Source: Candidatus Kryptoniota bacterium
Lineage (GTDB): Bacteria > Bacteroidota > Ignavibacteria > Kryptoniales > JAKASW01
DNA length: 64,000 nucleotides
Assembly (NCBI GenBank): GCA_036567965.1
Contig: DATCTN010000021.1
Span: forward strand, 196,906 to 260,905
Direction of reading: 5' to 3'
A program made the position numbers and the translations under genes. The notes beneath the pieces were generated by a model that was given only the letters and a program-made list of their open reading frames with translations, was not told the origin of the DNA and ran no database searches. Below, in pieces: positions 52,490 through 60,666 of this stretch. Positions within the stretch are counted from its first letter, which is position 1; every line of letters starts with the position of its first letter.

Positions 52490-54033
52490 ATCTTTTTCAT
52501 CCTCAAAAAGTTTAAGATCATTTTACCAATCGCCCGCATTTTTCTCAACATATTTTTTGAGTAAAGAAAGTCGATGGCATTTTCGAAGAAGAGCCTGGTA
52601 TGCAGGTCGTAGCTGTACCACCATGTCTTTTTCGTCCGCCGCATCCTCTCTATCTCAAAATATTTAGCCGTTACCATTTCGTGCAGACCTTCCTCGCCGT
52701 GGACTCTTCCCGATCCGCTTTCCTTCACGCCTCCAACCACGCCGTCACTCATGCCGTAATAACTTATAACGTCATTTAAGACTACCGCTCCAGCCTTCAG
52801 CTTATCGCAAATCTTCAATCCGCGCTTCCTGTCCGCGGTCCACACGCTCGCCGAAAGTCCGAACCTTGATGAATTCGCCAAACGGACAGCTTCATCGTCC
52901 GATTTGAATTTTATGACCGGCAGAACCGGACCGAATGTCTCATCAACGAGGAGTGGAGAATCCGGCGGGACGTCAGTCAGGATCGCCGGTGTTATATAAT
53001 GGATACCCTTTTCAGTTGTGTATTGCCCGCCTTCAACTAGTTTCGCGCCGCGTCTCACAGCGTCGTCGATGTGGGACTTTATAAGATTGAATTGCGCCTC
53101 GTGAATAATCGCACCGATGTCATACATGTCAGATTCGTCGCGCCTGACCCGCAGCCGGTGTACCTTCTCTCTCAACGATTGGAGGAAGCTGTCGAATATT
53201 TTCTCATGGACATAGCATCTTTCGACCGAGACACAAGTCTGGCCGGCATTCGTGAACGCTCCCCAGATCGCTCCGCTGGCAGTTGCGTCCAGATCGGCGT
53301 CATCGAGCACAATCATCGCGTCTTTGCTCCCGAGTTCCAGAGAAACGGGCGTGAGACTCTCGGCCGCCATCGACGATATCTTTCTGCCGGTCTGAGTGCT
53401 GCCGGTAAAAAAAATCTTATCAACCCCCGATTTCACAAGTGCGGAACCGACTTCTGCTCCTCCATGAATAATATTGAGCACGTCTTCCGGAACCCCTGAC
53501 TGCCACAGAAGTTCTGCGACCATATCACCTACCAGAGGAGTGTATTCAGAAGGTTTGAAGATCACAGCATTTCCAGAAATCAACGCGGGAACTACTTGTC
53601 CAACTGGAAGGAGGAGCGGGTAGTTCCATGCCGAGATGATTCCCACAACCCCATGCGGCTCATATTTGATAAAGGCCTTTTTTGTTTTGAGAAGCGGAAT
53701 CCCGATCGTGACACGTCTTGGAGCGAGGACTTTTGACGCGCGTCTCGTGGTGTACCTGACCAGGTCGATCGACGGAATGATCTCGGATGTGTAGACTTCA
53801 ACTGCCGGCTTCCCATTTTCTTGGGTGATGAGACGTGTAAGGTAGTCCTTATGCTCATATAATTTCGCGGCGAAAATGGAGCAGATCATTCTTCGGTGGG
53901 GGAGCGGAAGCGCTTGCCATTTCGGTTGCGCTTCTCTTGCGCGGTATAAAATCGACTTGACATCGGCAGGAGAGGTAAGTTTAGTCTGACCGACGAGCTT
54001 GCCCGTCGACCGGTCGAAAAAGTCCGGAATCAC
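52486..54033 (-). CDS. Aldehyde dehydrogenase family protein
   Basis: A 515-aa NAD(P)-dependent aldehyde dehydrogenase. GVVGIISAWNYPLLLP is the coenzyme domain start, FFTGSTQTGRKI binds the cofactor, VSLELGSKDAMIV holds the base E233, and NAGQTCVSVERC has the nucleophile C267. The carboxyl end (residues about 470-515) is longer and basic, which may indicate membrane association as in fatty-aldehyde enzymes. The start is GTG 54033 and has no visible ribosome-binding site. It is divergent from the GAF gene and transcribed with bshB1. Confidence 0.92.
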   Translation of the reverse strand: MIPDFFDRSTGKLVGQTKLTSPADVKSILYRAREAQPKWQALPLPHRRMICSIFAAKLYEHKDYLTRLITQENGKPAVEVYTSEIIPSIDLVRYTTRRASKVLAPRRVTIGIPLLKTKKAFIKYEPHGVVGIISAWNYPLLLPVGQVVPALISGNAVIFKPSEYTPLVGDMVAELLWQSGVPEDVLNIIHGGAEVGSALVKSGVDKIFFTGSTQTGRKISSMAAESLTPVSLELGSKDAMIVLDDADLDATASGAIWGAFTNAGQTCVSVERCYVHEKIFDSFLQSLREKVHRLRVRRDESDMYDIGAIIHEAQFNLIKSHIDDAVRRGAKLVEGGQYTTEKGIHYITPAILTDVPPDSPLLVDETFGPVLPVIKFKSDDEAVRLANSSRFGLSASVWTADRKRGLKICDKLKAGAVVLNDVISYYGMSDGVVGGVKESGSGRVHGEEGLHEMVTAKYFEIERMRRTKKTWWYSYDLHTRLFFENAIDFLYSKNMLRKMRAIGKMILNFLRMKKI

Positions 54034-54120
54034 AAATGAAAATAAACTATAAGCCCTTGCAGTTCAAATATTTGGAGGTTTCGCCTTCATGGTCAGTTAG
54101 AATTGAACCATCATTCGTCA

Positions 54121-54152
54121 TTGAAAGTGACACCGTTTTTCTATTATATTTG
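54121..54152 (+). promoter_or_regulatory. Candidate promoter of the GAF/GGDEF-like gene
   Basis: TTGAAA (54121-54126), 17 bp and TTATAT (54144-54149), overlapped by TATATTTG (54145-54152), which fits the Bacteroidota -7 element TAnnTTTG. The ATG at 54198 has no Shine-Dalgarno. The leader would be about 40 bases. Confidence 0.45.
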
Positions 54153-54197
54153 AAGCAAAATGAACAGACTCCGGCGCAAGTTTCCTAATCTCCACAA

Positions 54198-55886
54198 ATG
54201 AACGAAGAAACCAAGAAACCAGTCAAGCGGTACGTCTTTGACGACATAAGTTCGGAGTACTATGCCGAGTACGAGGAACCGAAGGCAGCGCACTCTGCAA
54301 AAGAAACTCAGGGAAAGTCAGAGGCTCCAACTGTTGCCGAGCCGCCGAGAACCTACGTTCCCAAAAAGGAAGGTCCGCGCTTCAGTATCATTGACACTTT
54401 TTATTTCAAGCCGGAGGAACAGTCGCCGGCTGAACCACGGGCCGAATTTCATTCGATACTCCACAAGCTCCTTGAATTGGTTCAAGAAGTTCTGTTCGCA
54501 AATACGACGGCGTTGTTCTGGGTAAACAGGGAAAGGCAGCTGCTGGCGGTCGCCGACAAAATGACCAACTCGACAGTATTCACGAAGCAGCTCAGGCTTC
54601 CGATCGGAAATGATGTCATAAGCCGTATCGCGTTGAGCGGCAAGCCCGAAATCATTTCCGAGATAAATCCCGCCTCGGAAACTGATGTGATTCCTTACTA
54701 CGAAACTCCGGCCGGGACGAAAAGCCTTATCGGTGTACCGATCTTTTTCAGAGATGACGTCATCGCGGTTCTTGTGGCAGACAGTCTGACAGACGAAGGT
54801 TTTGGACGGGAGACAGTCCCCCTGCTCGGAAATTTTACCCGACTCTTCTCGGCCATCCTGCGCGCGTTGACCGACAAGTATGATCTTGCTGTAATCAAGG
54901 CCGCATTTAACTCGTTGAAATGGCTGACGAACGAGATGATCTCCAAGGGTGACGTGAATGCTATTCTTAACACGATCATCACGGCGATTTCAGATACTGT
55001 CGATGCCGAATTTGTTTCACTTGTTTCACAGGGAGACCTGCATACCTGGACGGTGTCGAGGATTGTGAAGCGCTCCGGCAGCGAGTACGTTGAAGAGGGC
55101 TGCAAGGTCAGCCTCAACGATACCCTCGCGGGTAAGGCCATCCGTGAGAACAGGCTGCTGTACATGGAAGACCTCTCGCGCGTGGAAGAGCATCGGTTCA
55201 ACCAGAACGAGCCATCGGGCAAAGGGTCGTTTGTCGCCATTCCGATTACAGGGTTGAACAATTGCTTCGGCGTGATCACAGTTGAAAGTCTCAACCCTCT
55301 CAAGTTTTCATCACTTGAAGTCGACGGGATAAAACAACTTGTGAATCTCGGCGCATTTGCCGCTGAGGTGAGCACATCAAATCAACTTCTCGACAAGTTT
55401 GTCGTGTTCGACAAGGTGACTGCGACATTGAACAAGAAATTCTTTCTCGAGAGACTCGAAGAAGAGTTCGGGAGAGTTACTGATCTCGGTATCCGGAGCG
55501 CGCTGGTTTTGATGGGACTGGACAGGGTCGATGATATAAGAAACAGGTTCTCGGTCGAAGGAGTCGATTTCATAATGTCCGATATCGCGGAGACTGTAAG
55601 AGGTTGGTTGAAGCCTTATGATGCGATCGGAAAAATATCCGCCCATTCATTCGGGATCATACTGGAAGGATTTTCACAACACGAAGCGCTCGCATGGGGA
55701 GAAAAGTTCAGGAAGAACCTTGCGACAAAGGTTTATCCGATCGGCACCAGAAACTATATGGCGACGATCAGTGTTGCTGTGCTGAACATAGATGGGAAAA
55801 ACGATCCCTCCGAAATTATAATCACCGCGCAGAAAGTGCTCCAGCGTGCACACACCAGCGGCGGTAATATTGTGAAGATTCTTTAA
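54198..55886 (+). CDS. GAF-domain signalling protein with degenerate GGDEF-like C-terminus
   Basis: A 562-aa cytosolic protein. The first 80 residues are polar, charged and Pro-rich, probably disordered. Two GAF domains follow: about 90-240 (LFANTTALFWVNRERQLLAV, SLIGVPIFFRDDVIAVLVAD) and about 250-400 (GSFVAIPITGLNNCFGVITV). The last 155 residues have the fold pattern of a diguanylate cyclase: DKVTATLNKKFFLERLEEEF and SALVLMGLDRVDDIRNRFSV. However, the GGDEF site reads KISAHSFGIIL, so no cyclase activity is expected. It may be a c-di-GMP or GTP sensor or a scaffold. A zinc-ribbon gene and rpoD follow. Confidence 0.8.
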   Translation: MNEETKKPVKRYVFDDISSEYYAEYEEPKAAHSAKETQGKSEAPTVAEPPRTYVPKKEGPRFSIIDTFYFKPEEQSPAEPRAEFHSILHKLLELVQEVLFANTTALFWVNRERQLLAVADKMTNSTVFTKQLRLPIGNDVISRIALSGKPEIISEINPASETDVIPYYETPAGTKSLIGVPIFFRDDVIAVLVADSLTDEGFGRETVPLLGNFTRLFSAILRALTDKYDLAVIKAAFNSLKWLTNEMISKGDVNAILNTIITAISDTVDAEFVSLVSQGDLHTWTVSRIVKRSGSEYVEEGCKVSLNDTLAGKAIRENRLLYMEDLSRVEEHRFNQNEPSGKGSFVAIPITGLNNCFGVITVESLNPLKFSSLEVDGIKQLVNLGAFAAEVSTSNQLLDKFVVFDKVTATLNKKFFLERLEEEFGRVTDLGIRSALVLMGLDRVDDIRNRFSVEGVDFIMSDIAETVRGWLKPYDAIGKISAHSFGIILEGFSQHEALAWGEKFRKNLATKVYPIGTRNYMATISVAVLNIDGKNDPSEIIITAQKVLQRAHTSGGNIVKIL

Positions 55887-55900
55887 ACATGGAGTAATAG

Positions 55901-56098
55901 ATGGCTAAGACAACAAGTTTTGCCGAAAAAGCAGCTAAAGCAATTGCAGGAAAAAGAGGATCCGAATGCCCAAAATGTGGCGAGATCCTTCAGGCTGTCC
56001 TGGTAATCTCAGCGGAGAAGAGTCAGAAGGCGAGCTACAAGTACAATCAGAAGCTCGTCAAGGTCTGCAAATGCAATGAAAAAGAAGTGTACGCCTGA
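55901..56098 (+). CDS. Small zinc-ribbon protein
   Basis: A 65-aa basic protein with C23-x2-C26 (CPKCGEIL) and C56-x-C58 (CKCNEK), a plausible single zinc site. The N-terminus is Lys/Ala-rich (AEKAAKAIAGKRG), suggesting a nucleic-acid or ribosome contact. GGAG lies 6 bases before the ATG. It is 14 bases after the GAF gene, so probably in the same transcript. I do not recognise a named family. Confidence 0.75.
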   Translation: MAKTTSFAEKAAKAIAGKRGSECPKCGEILQAVLVISAEKSQKASYKYNQKLVKVCKCNEKEVYA

Positions 56099-56449
56099 TC
56101 CAATACTCTCATCTGGCAGATGACAACGTGCTTCAACCAGCGAAAGTACCTCTCCGTCCGAGATTTGTTCGGATGTAACTGTTGATCTCGTGAGACAGTT
56201 GTGAATTGCCCTATTCGGCACCTGGAACAGACCAGAGTCGAATGCGGCGCGTTGAAAACTTGCCAGCTGGCAAATTCGACTGAAAGCGAGAGGCTACGAG
56301 TGTGGCAGCTCAAGGTAACACGGGAGTTTCATTGTCCGATATTTTGTTGATAAGATTGAAACAAAAGTCGAATTACAGAGTCAAACAGAGTATTGGGATT
56401 GGACCGAGACCCTTGAATTTTGTCCCGAATAACAAACAAGGAATGTTAA
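56099..56449. other. Long leader of rpoD with nested palindromes
   Basis: This 351-bp stretch has no credible ORF. Two perfect inverted repeats are nested. The outer AGTCGAAT (56236-56243) pairs with ATTCGACT (56274-56281). Directly inside the right arm is the 14-bp palindrome TTGCCAGCTGGCAA (56260-56273). There is also a small CATCT-GGC-AGATG hairpin soon after the zinc-ribbon stop. AAGGA stands 8 bases before the rpoD ATG. It may hold a structured leader or small RNA, and the rpoD promoter. Confidence 0.5.
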
Positions 56450-57307
56450 ATGATCAAAGTCGGTAAGCAATATCCTTCACGAGAGAACCAGACGATCGAC
56501 AAATACTTGCAGGAGATAGGTAAGGTCGATCTCCTGACTCCCGAGGAGGAGATTGAGCTGGCTATCAAGGTGAGAGAAAACGATCAACGTGCTCTAGAGA
56601 AACTCATCAAGGCCAATCTAAGATTCGTAGTGAGTGTCGCAAAGCAGTACCAGAATCAGGGACTTTCACTGGGTGACCTCATCAACGAGGGCAACCTCGG
56701 CCTTATCAAAGCCGCGAAAAGGTTTGATCCGACGCGCGGGTTCAAGTTCATCTCCTATGCGGTATGGTGGATCAGGCAGTCCATTCTGCAGGCATTAGCT
56801 GAACAGTCCAGGATCGTGAGGCTTCCACTTAACCGTGTAGGAGCGCTGAACAAAATCGGTAAGAAGTTCAGCGAGCTCGAGCAGGAATTTGAGCGGGAAC
56901 CGAGCCCGTCAGAAATAGCTGAGCAGCTCGACATGAGTCTCTACGAGGTCGACAAGACGCTGCAGATATCAGGGAGACATCTGTCTGTCGACCAGCCTTT
57001 CGTCCAGGGTGAAGACAACAAGCTGCTGGATGTTATGGCAGACGATAACCAGCTGCCGCCCGATCACACATTAATGAAGGAGTCTCTGCGCACCGAGGTG
57101 GAGCGTGCGCTGAAGTCGCTGACTGACCGGGAAGCCGAGGTAATACGGCTGTATTTCGGAATTGAGCGCGAGCACCCGCTGACTCTCGAAGAGATAGGCG
57201 AGAAGTTCAACCTGACCCGGGAGCGGGTGCGGCAAATCAAGGAGAAGGCGATCAGACGTCTCAGGCATGCCACGCGCAGCAAGGCGCTCAGAGCGTACCT
57301 GGGATAG
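56450..57307 (+). CDS. rpoD: Primary RNA polymerase sigma factor (short RpoD/SigA)
   Basis: A 285-aa sigma-70 with regions 1.2 ([20 protein letters not shown]), 2.1-2.4 ([49 protein letters not shown]), 3 ([16 protein letters not shown]) and 4.1-4.2 ([20 protein letters not shown]). Region 1.1 is absent. The length and the exact N-terminus are those of housekeeping sigma factors of Bacteroidota and relatives. This is one of the main reasons for the taxonomic guess. It lies between two GAF signalling genes. Confidence 0.95.
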   Translation: MIKVGKQYPSRENQTIDKYLQEIGKVDLLTPEEEIELAIKVRENDQRALEKLIKANLRFVVSVAKQYQNQGLSLGDLINEGNLGLIKAAKRFDPTRGFKFISYAVWWIRQSILQALAEQSRIVRLPLNRVGALNKIGKKFSELEQEFEREPSPSEIAEQLDMSLYEVDKTLQISGRHLSVDQPFVQGEDNKLLDVMADDNQLPPDHTLMKESLRTEVERALKSLTDREAEVIRLYFGIEREHPLTLEEIGEKFNLTRERVRQIKEKAIRRLRHATRSKALRAYLG

Positions 57308-57397
57308 GTGATTGAGCATCCCTCGCGCCGGAATGCTTATGGCTGCCTAAAGCACAAATTGCATCTTCCAAAGTAGCCTGCCGCTTCTTTTTCCCTT

Positions 57398-57432
57398 TTT
57401 GAAAAGTTGACGGGTGGTGTTAACTTTTCAAA
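57398..57432 (+). promoter_or_regulatory. 11-bp perfect inverted repeat upstream of the REC-GAF-GAF-PAS gene
   Basis: TTTGAAAAGTT (57398-57408) is matched by AACTTTTCAAA (57422-57432) with 13 bases between. It ends 20 bases before the ATG at 57453. It contains TTGAC at 57407-57411. It could be an operator for a dimeric regulator, or a hairpin at the end of the rpoD message, but no T-run follows the right arm. Confidence 0.5.
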
Positions 57433-57452
57433 TCAAATTTCAAACTGGATCA

Positions 57453-59303
57453 ATGGCGGCATCCAAAAAGTTGTTCGGAGAAATCCGGGTATTGCTGCTT
57501 GAGGACTCTCTCGACATGCGCGGGCAGATCTCTCGCATGCTCGAGAATTCCGGTCTCGGGTTCACCGTCGACGCGATTCCCAGTTCCTCAGGGCTAACCA
57601 GGAAGCTGATGTCACGGAAATTCGACGCGCTCGTGATCGATTACGATCTCTCAATTGGCGACGCCGATACAGTCATCCGAACGGCAAAAGAATTCGATCC
57701 CTTCCTCCCCATCGTTCTGATTTCCAGAACTTTCATCGAAGAAATTTACGCGGACGAAAACCAACTGGGAGCGGATTCGTATTTGCCGCTCACTGAAATT
57801 TCGCCTAAGATATTTCCGCGCGCACTTGTGAGGAGGATCAAAGACCTGAACATAGTGCGGGAGGCGATCGATTACCGGAGACAATCCGTCTTAAAGTCTT
57901 ATGAGGTGGACATCCTCGCCTCGCTTGTGAAGAAAATGACAGAGACGAACGACCTCAAATCCGTCATGCAGGATCTGGCCGAACAGATCGTGAGAAAGCT
58001 CGAAGTGAAAGTTGTAGCGCTCCAACGATACGTCCCGCTCAAAAAGGGTTTCGCAGTGTACGGCATTTATCCGCAGGGAAAACTTGTCAGGTCGGCGGAA
58101 ATGTATTTCGGAATTTCCCTCGATTCGTTTGTATTTCCATTCGATCCCGACAATTGTATCGTGGATCAATACACCATGGAGCGGAGAGCATGGGTCGGGA
58201 CCGACTTCTCCGACGTGTTCGGAACGACGATGCCCGCTCAGGCAGCCAGGATGATCCAGAAGTTTGCCGGAGTGAAGTCGATATACAATGCGCCGTTCTA
58301 CAGCAAAGATCAACTCCTTGGAGGAATACTGGTGGGGAATGTCCGGGACAGTTTTACACCTGAGGAGTTGGAGGCGTTCAACGCCATAGTCCAGACGAGC
58401 TCATTCCTCTTCGAGTACCACGGAAGCGTGGAGGGTCAGATTACCCAGAGCCGGAAACTGCAGGCCATTCATGAAGCAAGCACTCAGCTTCACGAGAACC
58501 TGCGTCCCGAGAAAATCTTTGAGATCATTTACGAGCGATCGGCGCCGATCGTGCCGGCGGATATCGTAAGATTGTTTCTTTATGATCGAGAGAGCAGAAC
58601 ACTTCGCGAACAGAAAGCTTTTCTCAGTAAGGGGAGACAGCACAGCTCAATCGTCCCGGAGATTCCGATGGGAAAGGGACTGGTCGGTATTGCCGCGCTC
58701 CGGAACGAATCCGTTCTGGAGAATTATGCTCAGCTTAATCCTGAATCATTCTATGCGGGTGATCGCCCGGAGTTGGAGCATCTGCTAGCAGTTCCGATAT
58801 CGTATCAGGACGAGCTGCAAGGAATGCTCGTCATGATTCGACTGAAAGACGAGCCGTTCAGCGAGTCTGACCGGGATGCGCTGGAGATATTCGCGTCCCA
58901 GTTGGCGATCGCCCTGAACAATTCCAAACGGTACGAAGATCTCCTCCGAAGCGAGACCCTCTACCGGCTCGTCCTCGAGAGCGTCGATGATCCTGTCGCG
59001 CTAGTCGGAATCGACGGGAAGCTACTGTATGTGAACCGGAAGTTTGAAGAGGCATCCGGCTACGCGTCGGGAGAAGTCCTGGGAAGAGATTTCAGGTTTC
59101 TTATTCACCCGGACGATTGGCAGTTCGTGGTGGGACAATTTCAGACACGTCTAAGCGGTCGTCCAGCACCCGGGAAATCCCAGTTCAGATTTGTGACGAA
59201 GACGGGTGAGGTACGGACAGCCGATTATACGGTAGCGACTATTACAATCGAAGGGAAGATCACAGGCATACTCGGAATAGCGCGCGACATAACCGGCGCT
59301 TAG
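57453..59303 (+). CDS. Response-regulator-like protein with REC, two GAF and one PAS domain, no output domain
   Basis: A 616-aa protein. The receiver domain (about 8-125) has the acidic pair E17-D18 and the phospho-acceptor D63 in VIDYDLSIGD. The conserved lysine loop is altered (GADSYLPLTE instead of K-P). A helical linker leads to GAF 1 (about 165-330), GAF 2 (about 350-500, with IVPADIVRLFLYDRESR and LEHLLAVPISYQDELQGMLV), and a PAS domain (about 505-616, ALVGIDGKLLYVNRKFEEASG, GILGIARDITGA). It stops right after PAS, where a histidine kinase would normally begin. ATG 57453 gives the clean REC start; the upstream open part is inside the inverted repeat region. Confidence 0.85.
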   Translation: MAASKKLFGEIRVLLLEDSLDMRGQISRMLENSGLGFTVDAIPSSSGLTRKLMSRKFDALVIDYDLSIGDADTVIRTAKEFDPFLPIVLISRTFIEEIYADENQLGADSYLPLTEISPKIFPRALVRRIKDLNIVREAIDYRRQSVLKSYEVDILASLVKKMTETNDLKSVMQDLAEQIVRKLEVKVVALQRYVPLKKGFAVYGIYPQGKLVRSAEMYFGISLDSFVFPFDPDNCIVDQYTMERRAWVGTDFSDVFGTTMPAQAARMIQKFAGVKSIYNAPFYSKDQLLGGILVGNVRDSFTPEELEAFNAIVQTSSFLFEYHGSVEGQITQSRKLQAIHEASTQLHENLRPEKIFEIIYERSAPIVPADIVRLFLYDRESRTLREQKAFLSKGRQHSSIVPEIPMGKGLVGIAALRNESVLENYAQLNPESFYAGDRPELEHLLAVPISYQDELQGMLVMIRLKDEPFSESDRDALEIFASQLAIALNNSKRYEDLLRSETLYRLVLESVDDPVALVGIDGKLLYVNRKFEEASGYASGEVLGRDFRFLIHPDDWQFVVGQFQTRLSGRPAPGKSQFRFVTKTGEVRTADYTVATITIEGKITGILGIARDITGA

Positions 59304-59860
59304 AAGATTTACACTGTCCCGCAATACTGAGAGTTGTCGTCAAAATGGGGGTTATCTATGCTGAACGGCTTGACAACGGGCAAATTGGTAATTAAATCCT
59401 CGAACGGGGACGAGTCTTCCGCTTTCTGCATCCAAACCATTTCCAGCGATGCAAATGAGAGGGTTCCAGGGAATTGGCAAGAGTTGCAGAGCGCATCATG
59501 TCACACCAGATTTGCATTTCACAGCTACAGAGGTTATCATATACCCGCAAATAACAGTACACCGTTGTTTGCGCCAATGGCGCCCCAGGCGCCATGCCGC
59601 GATTACAGTCAAGCGATTTGGCGGCAGTGATGGCTCGAAAGTTTAAGGACGATTGGGTCATGCTTTTATAGGTTGTAGCTGCAGATGTAAGACCCCGTGA
59701 GCGGGTTCCACTGGTCTGGATTCTCCACGAGGCGTAGCATCATATGCAGAGGTGAGTGCAGGAAATCTTCTCGACTCCACCGGCAATTCTGTATAAGCCA
59801 AGAACATCTGGCGCGACGGCTCGGGTACGCATTTAGAAACATTAGTGAAAGGATCCAGCA
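59304..59860. other. 557-bp non-coding stretch, probable leader of the cold-shock gene
   Basis: No ORF here has family likeness or a ribosome-binding site. A strong GC-rich hairpin, ATGGCGCC-CCA-GGCGCCAT, lies at 59577-59595 (8-bp perfect arms). The promoter of the cold-shock gene must lie within. Cold-shock genes often carry long structured leaders, so part of this may be a thermosensitive 5' UTR; that is an inference. Confidence 0.35.
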
Positions 59861-60061
59861 ATGGAGCAAGGAACCGTAAAGTGGTTCAATGCAACCAAGG
59901 GATACGGCTTCATCTCACGCGAAGGCGGGGATGACGTGTTTGTCCATTTCAAAGCGATTATTGGCGAAGGCTATAAAACTTTGAAGGAAGGCGACAAGGT
60001 CCAGTTCGAAGTCGAGCAAGGCCCTAAAGGATTGCAAGCGGCAAAGGTAAAGAAAGTCTAA
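59861..60061 (+). CDS. Cold-shock domain protein (CspA family)
   Basis: A 66-aa single OB-fold protein that binds single-stranded RNA/DNA and melts structure at low temperature. RNP1 is KGYGFI (residues 13-18) and RNP2 is VFVHF (26-30). [14 protein letters not shown] is the family start. AAAGGA precedes the ATG. It is a single-gene unit closed by a clear terminator at 60083. Confidence 0.97.
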   Translation: MEQGTVKWFNATKGYGFISREGGDDVFVHFKAIIGEGYKTLKEGDKVQFEVEQGPKGLQAAKVKKV

Positions 60062-60082
60062 AGCCGCTCCAATGCTTTCAAG

Positions 60083-60114
60083 TCCCGATTGGCAACAGCC
60101 AGTCGGGATTTTTT
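60083..60114 (+). terminator. Rho-independent terminator of the cold-shock gene
   Basis: TCCCGATTGGC (60083-60093), AACA loop, GCCAGTCGGGA (60098-60108), then six T. One G-T pair in an 11-bp stem. It lies 21 bases after the stop codon. Confidence 0.93.
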
Positions 60115-60207
60115 GTTTTAGGGGAAACTCTGATCGGCTTGCACGGGCGTGCTTTTGGGTAACATTTGGCCAGGCATCTCGTATTCCTGATCAAAAGGAG
60201 TTGGAAC

Positions 60208-60666
60208 ATGGAACGCAGGTTATATCGCTCCAGGAAAAATCGGGTCGTCGCCGGTGTGGCGGGTGGACTCGGTGAATACTTCGACATCGACCCTGTGTTC
60301 GTCAGAATTATCTTTGTGCTCGCGACTTTGGCGAGCGGAACCGGGCTGATTGCTTACATAATTCTCTGGATCGTCGTCCCCCACGAGAAAATAGTTTTTC
60401 CCGAACAAAAATCTACCGCGGAAGGAGATACTGCCATGCAAGACAAACAACATGAATACGAATACAGAAACCGCAGGCGACGCGGAAGCGCCATTGGCGG
60501 AATAACACTGATCGTTATCGGCGGACTGTTCCTCGCGGACAATTATCTGCCTCACTTCAGTTTCTCTGATACGTGGCCGCTCATACTGGTCGCCATCGGC
60601 ATCGGCCTTATCGTGAACTCTGTCCGCAGGGAAGAAGAGAAGGAAGATCGTCATGAAAATCAGTAG
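60208..60666 (+). CDS. PspC domain-containing membrane protein
   Basis: A 152-aa protein. Residues 1 to about 60 form a PspC domain (RLYRSRKNRVVAGVAGGLGE and IDPVFVRIIFVLATLASG, then IILWIVVPHE). A charged linker follows, then two helices of a DUF5668-like module (GGITLIVIGGLFLADNYLPH, WPLILVAIGIGLIVNSV). PspC proteins sense or respond to envelope stress. AAGGAG stands at 60195-60200 before ATG 60208; the upstream in-frame extension is rejected. It overlaps the next gene by 14 bases. Confidence 0.9.
   Translation: MERRLYRSRKNRVVAGVAGGLGEYFDIDPVFVRIIFVLATLASGTGLIAYIILWIVVPHEKIVFPEQKSTAEGDTAMQDKQHEYEYRNRRRRGSAIGGITLIVIGGLFLADNYLPHFSFSDTWPLILVAIGIGLIVNSVRREEEKEDRHENQ

Noticed and set aside
59334-59630. 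98-aa frame after the REC-GAF-GAF-PAS gene as a detached kinase
   Set aside because: No H-box, N-box or G-box motif in any frame; the residues look random.
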